Part shown: piece by piece, positions 42,635 through 47,782 of the stretch | How positions within the stretch are numbered: the first letter of the stretch is position 1 | Layout: the number at the start of each line of letters is the position of its first letter | DNA from: an uncultured Lewinella sp. | Lineage (GTDB): Bacteria > Bacteroidota > Bacteroidia > Chitinophagales > Saprospiraceae | NCBI GenBank assembly: GCA_913057785.1 | Contig: CAJXPD010000043.1 | Span: 1 to 47,782 of the forward strand | Direction of reading: 5' to 3' | Length of the DNA: 47,782 nt | Position numbers and translations under genes: made by a program | Notes under the pieces: model-generated | The model's database searches: none | What the model was told of the DNA's origin: nothing | What the model saw: the letters and a program-made list of their open reading frames with translations, nothing else

Positions 42635-44365
42635 ATGTCAGACAAAAATGTACCTAAATTGAGAAGTAGAGCTTGGTTTGAGCCTGAAGACGAAAAAATG
42701 GGTTTCATTCACCGCTCTTGGTTACGCAACCAAGGTTATCCCGACGACTATTTCAGAGGTAGACCGGTAATAGGTATTTGCAATACCTGGTCAGAGCTTA
42801 CGCCTTGCAATGCCCACCTGAGAGAAATCGCTGAATTTGTTAAACGTGGAGTTATAGAAGCTGGTGGTTTCCCTCTAGAGTTTCCAGTTACTTCTATGGG
42901 AGAGACCAATATGCGTCCCACGGCTATGCTTTTCCGTAATATGGGTGCCATGGACACGGAAGAATGCATCAGAGCATACCCAATGGATGGAGTAGTACTG
43001 CTTACTGGCTGTGACAAAACCACTCCCGCCACCGTCATGGGGGCTTGTAGTGTGGACCTCCCCACGATCGTAGTACCTGGAGGTCCCATGCTAAACGGCC
43101 ACTACCGCGGTGAATTAATCGGTTCTGGTACATTCGTTTGGAAATTAAAAGACAAACTGAAGAATGAGGATTTCACACAAGAGGACCTGACAGAAGCAGA
43201 GATCTGTTCAGCGCGCAGTGCGGGTCATTGTATGACCATGGGTACGGCTTCTTCTATGGCATGTATGGTCGAGGCCTTAGGCCTTAGCCTACCCGGAGCA
43301 GCAGCCGTCCCAGCAGTAGATTCACGTAGGAAAGTGTTGGCCCAGCGGTCTGGAAGGCGTATCGTTGAAATGGTGCGCGAAGACCTGGTTTTATCTAAGA
43401 TTCTTGTACGAGAAGCCTTCGAAAACGCCATTATCGTCAATGCGGCCATCGGCGGATCTACTAATTTCATCGTTCATCTACAGGCCATTGCAGGACGTAT
43501 TGGAGTGGATTTGGAATTGAAAGACTTCGATATACTAGGTAGTAAGATTCCGCTCTTGGTTAACTTGATGCCTTCTGGCAAATTCTTGATGGAAGACTTT
43601 TTCTACGCTGGTGGCTTACCCGCCGTGATCAAAGAATTAAACGAAATGCTACATCTTGATCTAATTACAGCCAATGGAAAGACCCTAAAAGAAAATAATG
43701 AAAAAGCGCCTTGCTATAATCGCGAGGTCATTGCAGAGATCAAAAAACCTTTTCAGGAAGCTGCCGGGATTGCGGTCTTATATGGAAATTTGTGCAAAGA
43801 TGGGGCAGTGATTAAGCCCTCCGCTGCCAGTCCAGCGCTGCTCACGCATCGGGGTCCAGCAGTCGTTTTTGAATCGATCGAAGATTACCATGCGCGCATT
43901 GACGAGGCAGAGTTGGATATTGATGAAAACAGCATAATGGTATTGAAAGGCGTAGGACCTGTTGGGTATCCAGGCATGCCAGAGGTAGGTAATTTAGATT
44001 TACCAACCAAGGTTTTAAAGAAGGGAGTCAAGGATATGGTCCGTATCTCTGATGGTCGGATGAGTGGCACCGCCTTCGGAACAGTTGTACTGCACGTTTC
44101 GCCGGAGTCTGCCATTGGCGGAACCTTAGCTTTAGTAGAAACTGGAGATATGATCAGCCTTGATGTTCCCAACCGTAGTTTGCAGTTGGAAGTAACGGAA
44201 GAGGAATTATCCCGCAGAAAGGCCAATTGGCAAAAGCCTGCACCGCATTATACTAGGGGATATATCAGTTTGTATGAACAAACTGTTCAGCAATCACACT
44301 TGGGGGCTGATCTCAGTTTTTTGGTCGATAAATCTGGTTCCAAAGTCGATCGAGATGTGCATTAG
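42635..44365 (+). CDS. IlvD/Edd-family sugar-acid dehydratase
   Basis: A 576-residue cytoplasmic dehydratase that removes water from an aldonate to give a 2-keto-3-deoxy acid. It carries the cluster-binding cysteines C58 (ELTPCN), C126 (LTGCDKTTPA) and C199 (SAGHCMTMGTASSM), one residue off the positions 59/127/200 that I recall for the L-arabinonate dehydratase of Rhizobium. Its length and these motifs fit the pentonate/hexonate group ([2Fe-2S], L-arabonate, D-xylonate, D-galactonate) better than the amino-acid enzyme IlvD. Directly after the GntR gene, with a gap of 144 bases, it is the only clear intracellular catabolic enzyme of this operon. Substrate choice by eye is not possible. Confidence 0.9.
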   Translation: MSDKNVPKLRSRAWFEPEDEKMGFIHRSWLRNQGYPDDYFRGRPVIGICNTWSELTPCNAHLREIAEFVKRGVIEAGGFPLEFPVTSMGETNMRPTAMLFRNMGAMDTEECIRAYPMDGVVLLTGCDKTTPATVMGACSVDLPTIVVPGGPMLNGHYRGELIGSGTFVWKLKDKLKNEDFTQEDLTEAEICSARSAGHCMTMGTASSMACMVEALGLSLPGAAAVPAVDSRRKVLAQRSGRRIVEMVREDLVLSKILVREAFENAIIVNAAIGGSTNFIVHLQAIAGRIGVDLELKDFDILGSKIPLLVNLMPSGKFLMEDFFYAGGLPAVIKELNEMLHLDLITANGKTLKENNEKAPCYNREVIAEIKKPFQEAAGIAVLYGNLCKDGAVIKPSAASPALLTHRGPAVVFESIEDYHARIDEAELDIDENSIMVLKGVGPVGYPGMPEVGNLDLPTKVLKKGVKDMVRISDGRMSGTAFGTVVLHVSPESAIGGTLALVETGDMISLDVPNRSLQLEVTEEELSRRKANWQKPAPHYTRGYISLYEQTVQQSHLGADLSFLVDKSGSKVDRDVH

Positions 44366-44397
44366 TGCTTTCTTCATGCCCGACAGTGGTGCTACCT

Positions 44398-44418
44398 GTA
44401 GGAGCACTAAAGTCCTAC
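44398..44418. terminator. Convergent hairpin with TCCTAC arms
   Basis: GTAGGA (44398-44403) and TCCTAC (44413-44418) form a 6-bp stem with a 9-base loop, between the convergent stops of the dehydratase (44365) and the sulfatase (44420). The same core occurs at 3274-3326 and 18501-18513. It may terminate both transcripts, although the following T-run is short. Confidence 0.45.
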
Positions 44419-44419
44419 T

Positions 44420-45781
44420 CTATTTGACCTCTGATCTATCATTTTTCTCAAACCATTGCAGGGCAACTCTTTTGAGTTTTCGGATTAGCCTTGGTTGGCT
44501 ATCTGAAAGGTCTTGTGTCTCATTTGGGTCTTGCTGTAAGTCATACAATTCTGTTTTACTACCATCAAAGGAGACAAAAAACTTCCATCGTCCGTCTCGG
44601 ACTGCCAGGGGCAGACTCCGATTATTGGGTTCTTTGGGAATGCTGTACTTGGGATTTAGTCTACCATATTCCCAAAACAGTTTACGCTTTCTTTTTCTAG
44701 TCTTCCCTCCTATTAGTAGCTGGCTTACATTTTCCCCATCCAAGGAATACTCCGTCGGCATTTTTGCTCCTCCTATTTTACATAGGCTCGGAAAAAGGTC
44801 TACCGCACTAATCACCGAAATCGAGTCAACCTGGCTTGCTTCAATAGTAGACGGCCAATGAATAATGAAGGGCATCTTGATTCCGCCCTCGTATAAGCTG
44901 TTCTTGGCTCCTCGTAAGCCATGGGTTCGTTTGCGCTCGAAGGTCGGAGCAGGGCCATTATCACTGGTTAATATCAAGAGGGTATGCTCTGATACACCAA
45001 GCGCTTCTAAGCCCTTCATAAGTCGACCGATTTCCTGATCAAACAGATCTATGACTGGTTCTAAATTATCAAAAGAAAAATAAGCTTGTTTATCCGCCCG
45101 CAAAGCTGCTCCATCGGCTACCCAAGGGCTGTGGATATCATCAGGCCATAAATTGATATAACAGGGCTGACCTGCATGCCTAGCCAGGAAATCCAATGTT
45201 TTGTCTACAAAATAGGCCGTTCGTTCCCATCTCTTAATGCTGTCCTCAGGTGACCAAATCCAGTTGGAAGCAGTAAGCAAGGGATCTGGGTCCGGACTTT
45301 CCCAAGTAGATGCATATTCATCAAAGCCATACTGCGTAATTGATGGAGCTATAATTCTTCGCCCGCCGCCCATGTGCCATTTGCCAAAATGGGCGGTTTT
45401 GTAGCCTGAAGCTTTCAATGTTCTGGCCAAACTCGGCGCCTCATCAGCTAGATAAGCTGCTTGTTCACAGATCTGATTGTGCTGTTGACCGCTCAAAAAC
45501 GTATTTATATTCCAACGCAAAGGGTACATACCTGTGGTAATGGCTACTCTAGAAGGGGAACAGACCGGTGCATTGGAGTAATACTTGGTAAAGACTTTTC
45601 CCTCCTTGGCTAGTTGATCAATATTTGGCGTTGGTAGCTCCCTACCACCTGTATAGGAGACATCCCCAATGCCCATATCATCCACGTAGATTAAGACGAT
45701 ATTTGGCCGTCTTGCTTGGGCATCAAGTCCCATGGCATAGAAATAAAAGCAGAGCAGGAGAATATACTTTGATCTTATCAT
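44420..45781 (-). CDS. S1-family sulfatase
   Basis: Predicted secreted sulfatase of 453 residues with signal peptide to about residue 22 (GLDAQA). The formylglycine motif is C74-S-P-S-R78, metal pair D34-D35 lies in YVDDMGIGDVSYTG, and LTSDNGPAPTFERKRTHGLRGAKNSLYEGG is the later active-site segment. AHFGKWHMGGGRR matches the common GKWHLG region of arylsulfatases. The ATG at 45781 gives a compact signal; the ATG at 45793 would add four residues. It is the last gene of the minus-strand group at the window's right end, separated from the previous sulfatase by a repeat-containing gap. Confidence 0.92.
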   Translation of the reverse strand: MIRSKYILLLCFYFYAMGLDAQARRPNIVLIYVDDMGIGDVSYTGGRELPTPNIDQLAKEGKVFTKYYSNAPVCSPSRVAITTGMYPLRWNINTFLSGQQHNQICEQAAYLADEAPSLARTLKASGYKTAHFGKWHMGGGRRIIAPSITQYGFDEYASTWESPDPDPLLTASNWIWSPEDSIKRWERTAYFVDKTLDFLARHAGQPCYINLWPDDIHSPWVADGAALRADKQAYFSFDNLEPVIDLFDQEIGRLMKGLEALGVSEHTLLILTSDNGPAPTFERKRTHGLRGAKNSLYEGGIKMPFIIHWPSTIEASQVDSISVISAVDLFPSLCKIGGAKMPTEYSLDGENVSQLLIGGKTRKRKRKLFWEYGRLNPKYSIPKEPNNRSLPLAVRDGRWKFFVSFDGSKTELYDLQQDPNETQDLSDSQPRLIRKLKRVALQWFEKNDRSEVK

Positions 45782-45839
45782 GGCTGACTGCATTAAGAGA
45801 TTTAGTAATGGTGAAATAATAAGTTCCCGTTTTTGGGTA

Positions 45840-45947
45840 AGCTATTTTGTGGACTGGCTAGGCAAAAAACCGGCCGGCCGGCAGGCGGGAGTAGGCGAAG
45901 CAGCGCTTCGACGAGGCTTTTTAACACCGCCAGTCCACAAAAGAGCT
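45840..45947. repeat. 108-bp inverted-repeat element (MITE/REP-like)
   Basis: AGCTATTTTGTGGACTGGC (45840-45858) and GCCAGTCCACAAAAGAGCT (45929-45947) are inverted copies with one mismatch in 19. The 70 bases between are GC-rich, unlike the surroundings, and include CCGGCCGGCCGG and a CGAAGC-AGC-GCTTCG hairpin. The whole could fold as a long hairpin. It encodes nothing visible and lies between two sulfatase genes. It resembles a non-autonomous repeat, but no second copy is in the window. Confidence 0.6.
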
Positions 45948-45976
45948 ATTCATAAATGAAGAAGTTATTGTTTTAC

Positions 45977-46002
45977 CATTACTTAGGAAGGTTTAAGTAA
46001 TG
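45977..46002 (-). terminator. Hairpin after the rightmost sulfatase
   Basis: CATTACTTA (45977-45985) and TAAGTAATG (45994-46002) form a perfect 9-bp stem with an 8-base loop, 47 bases downstream of the stop of the sulfatase at 46049 (minus strand). On the minus strand it is followed by GTAAAACAATAACTTC, with only a weak T content, so termination is possible but not certain. Confidence 0.45.
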
Positions 46003-46048
46003 AGAAATTCCACTATCCAAAATTGCCCGAGTACTATTGTCGCACTAC

Positions 46049-47500
46049 TTATTGACTATCTCGATCCACAATTTCCTTGATTTTTGTGGTCCAACGTCCT
46101 TCTACGGCATTGACCATTTCTTTGGGTATGAATTTCCGATGTCGCTTCTTCACTTTTTTAGAAGCTGGTTCATCTGCTAGGTTATGCCACTCCCAGGGAT
46201 CTCGGCTATGGTCATACAATTCTTCCGATCCATCCGGGTAGGAGATATATCGATAACGCTCCGATCTAATCGATACCCAGTCTTTGCCAAAATAGGTAAT
46301 GGATGGGGTTTTCCGTTTTCTGTCAGGATTATCTAATAAGGGTCTAATACTTTGTCCATCAATGGGCTGCAAGGGTGGGAGTCCCTCACCACAATAGTCT
46401 ACGAAGGTGGGATACAGATCTAGGAGGTTGACGGGTTGGTTGCAGACTTTTCCTGCGTGCTTAGTCCCCGGAATCCGTATGGCCATAGGGGTGATGGCTG
46501 ATTGTTCCCATAAAGCATTTTTGTTGAACCGATCCTTTTCTCCCATGTGAAACCCATTGTCAGAGGTGATTACCACAATGGTATTGTCTCGGTAAGGACT
46601 TTCATCTAGTGCCGCTAAGACCTGACCGATATTGTAGTCCGCAAAAGAATAGCAAGCTAGGTATCCCCGAAGATAGGCCCGCCATTGGGTTTCGTTTTGT
46701 GCAATTCGATCGAACTCTGGCTGATCATCCGCAGCCAAATAGGCCCTGGGCATGGCGGGAAGATCCTCCAAATCGTTTTTTAGATATCCTCTCGGTAAAA
46801 CGATCTCCGCGGGATCATATAGATCCAAAAAGCGCTGCGGACAAGTATAGGGTGAATGAGGCCTCCAGAGTCCATACATAATAAAGAATGGCTCGTCATG
46901 TGCCTCCTGTAATAGCTGGGCTATGTGCTGTGCATTTTGCACGTCTGGAAAAGTTTCGTCTGGAAAGGCCTGTACTCCGCGAAATTTCCCTTTGCTACCA
47001 AAATTGCGATGAGCCTCATCCGGGAAGGGCCCAAATCCCCCCTTCCCTCTTGACCCTTGAAAATTTTTAGCGACTCTTTCTTTCGGTATTTGAGAATGAA
47101 AGAGTTTGCCTTTTCCGTAGGTATTGTATCCAGCTCGCTGAAACCATTCCATCATACTTTCTTGTGCTTGCATCAAGGGCGTCTCCCAGACTGCACTTCC
47201 ATTGTAGTATTTGCCAGAACGATGCGGAGATACTCCGCTTAAGAAGGAAGTACGTGAGGGGCTACAGGCAGGGGCAGGGCAATAGGCTTGTCGAAAAGAT
47301 ATGCTACGCTCCCGAAAAGCATCGAGGTAAGGCGTTTGCAGCTGGGGGTGTGTATGAAAGAATCCATATTCATTCATGTCGTCAGCGACGATAAACAGGA
47401 CATTTAAGGGCTTCCCTTCTTCAACTTTTTGGTGGCCCATGGCAACCAGGCTAAGTAGAAAGATGCTCAATAGAAGTTGTAATGCGCTAGAAGGGTTCAT
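46049..47500 (-). CDS. S1-family sulfatase, iduronate-2-sulfatase-like
   Basis: Predicted secreted sulfatase of 483 residues with signal peptide to about residue 22. The formylglycine motif is C79-S-P-S-R83 and the metal pair D40-D41 in VADDMNEYG. SGVSPHRSGKYYNGSAVWE, YGKGKLFHSQ and TSDNGFHMGEKDRFNKNALWEQS align with the design of the sulfatase at 33335 (S1_7-like). The C-terminal EELYDHSRDPWEWHNLA is almost the same in both, so they are probably paralogues with different positional specificity. Its ATG overlaps the stop of the preceding gene by four bases. Confidence 0.93.
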   Translation of the reverse strand: MNPSSALQLLLSIFLLSLVAMGHQKVEEGKPLNVLFIVADDMNEYGFFHTHPQLQTPYLDAFRERSISFRQAYCPAPACSPSRTSFLSGVSPHRSGKYYNGSAVWETPLMQAQESMMEWFQRAGYNTYGKGKLFHSQIPKERVAKNFQGSRGKGGFGPFPDEAHRNFGSKGKFRGVQAFPDETFPDVQNAQHIAQLLQEAHDEPFFIMYGLWRPHSPYTCPQRFLDLYDPAEIVLPRGYLKNDLEDLPAMPRAYLAADDQPEFDRIAQNETQWRAYLRGYLACYSFADYNIGQVLAALDESPYRDNTIVVITSDNGFHMGEKDRFNKNALWEQSAITPMAIRIPGTKHAGKVCNQPVNLLDLYPTFVDYCGEGLPPLQPIDGQSIRPLLDNPDRKRKTPSITYFGKDWVSIRSERYRYISYPDGSEELYDHSRDPWEWHNLADEPASKKVKKRHRKFIPKEMVNAVEGRWTTKIKEIVDRDSQ

Positions 47501-47782
47501 TCTAATCCTTTATAGGTGAAGTGCTTAAAGTCTACAGCCCCGCTTCCCGCACTCACCAGGGAATAACGATAACTGCGGTGGGAACGAAGACTATGACTAA
47601 ACTTGGTCCAGTTTTCTCCATCTATACTATAGTAGAAGCTCAAGTCTTTCCGGTAATTCTTTATCTTCAGCCAGAGGCCGTCTGTGTTATCAACCGGATA
47701 AATGGATCGACGCGTCCGCCAAGCCGGTCCCTCGGTGAAGAACACGCTTCGCCCATCCGTGGCAATGCCATCATATCCCATG
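47497..47782 (-). CDS. C-terminal part of a GH43-C2-like protein, cut by the window
   Basis: The frame is open to the right edge and ends at 47497, so only about 95 C-terminal residues are seen and the true start is outside. GLWLKIKNYRKDLSFYYSIDGENWTKF followed by AGSGAVDFKHFTYKGLE is the pattern of the beta-sandwich found at the end of many GH43 enzymes and related DUF1349-like domains. Such a gene would supply another glycosidase, translationally coupled (ATGA overlap) to the sulfatase. The catalytic part is not visible, so the family remains open. Confidence 0.6.
   Translation of the reverse strand, partial: MGYDGIATDGRSVFFTEGPAWRTRRSIYPVDNTDGLWLKIKNYRKDLSFYYSIDGENWTKFSHSLRSHRSYRYSLVSAGSGAVDFKHFTYKGLE

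Noticed and set aside
44274..44861. 195-codon plus-strand frame overlapping the end of the dehydratase and the sulfatase at 44420
   Set aside because: It is antisense to the clearly conserved sulfatase C-terminus and shows no coding character of its own.
1..47782. CRISPR array, tRNA, rRNA, integrase or transposase gene
   Set aside because: No regularly spaced direct repeats, no RNA gene signatures and no recombinase motifs were seen in reading both strands.

Overview
The window is a large polysaccharide utilisation locus (PUL) from a member of the Bacteroidota, most likely a marine one. Two SusC/SusD pairs, a hybrid two-component regulator, many outer-membrane-type lipoproteins, TAnnTTTG promoter elements and the absence of clear Shine-Dalgarno boxes support the phylum. 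Eight S1-family sulfatases imply a highly sulfated substrate, as found in marine algae. The exact taxon cannot be read from the sequence; a Saprospiria/Lewinella-like origin is only an impression.

Layout. 1-1152: mostly non-coding, with hairpins, a cluster of GGTATTA/TAATACC motifs, one doubtful small minus-strand ORF and an 18-bp perfect palindrome. 1153-2670: a sulfatase. 2713-3752 (minus): a DUF4199 membrane protein and a membrane-anchored LuxR-type regulator. 4203-18447 (plus): lipoprotein sulfatase, lipoprotein GH27, hybrid two-component system, SusC1, SusD1 and a PKD-like surface lipoprotein, closed by a hairpin shared with the facing operon. 27636-18596 (minus): TIM-barrel-like lipoprotein, sodium/sugar symporter, GH27 without a signal peptide, sulfatase, GH49/GH28-like beta-helix protein, DUF5060 protein. 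27886-29316 (plus): SGSH-like sulfatase. 36093-29334 (minus): DUF1080 lipoprotein, sulfatase, AraD1/GguC-like protein, GH43, sulfatase. 36378-44365 (plus): SusC2, SusD2, FAS1-like lipoprotein, FadR-type GntR regulator, IlvD/Edd sugar-acid dehydratase. 47782-44420 (minus): the end of a GH43-C2-like protein and two sulfatases.

How the genes may work together (inference). Surface SusC/D systems and lipoproteins capture a sulfated glycan. The beta-helix protein may cut the backbone, and sulfatases and exo-glycosidases (GH27, GH43) trim it in the periplasm. The symporter imports sugars. The IlvD/Edd dehydratase and the AraD1-like protein suggest that a released sugar is oxidised without phosphorylation, through an aldonate. 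GH27 together with an L-arabonate/D-galactonate-type dehydratase points to a D-galactose- or L-arabinopyranose-containing sulfated polymer, for example green-algal sulfated arabinan or galactan.

The strongest new signal is the divergent control region at 36150-36342. The two opposing promoters carry the same -7 element (TATTTTTG), each fused to a TTTGTNNNACAAA operator that fits the FadR/GntR consensus. Two further operators lie downstream on the SusC2 side. The GntR gene is the fourth gene of the operon it would control, so one regulator would govern both halves of the catabolic route.
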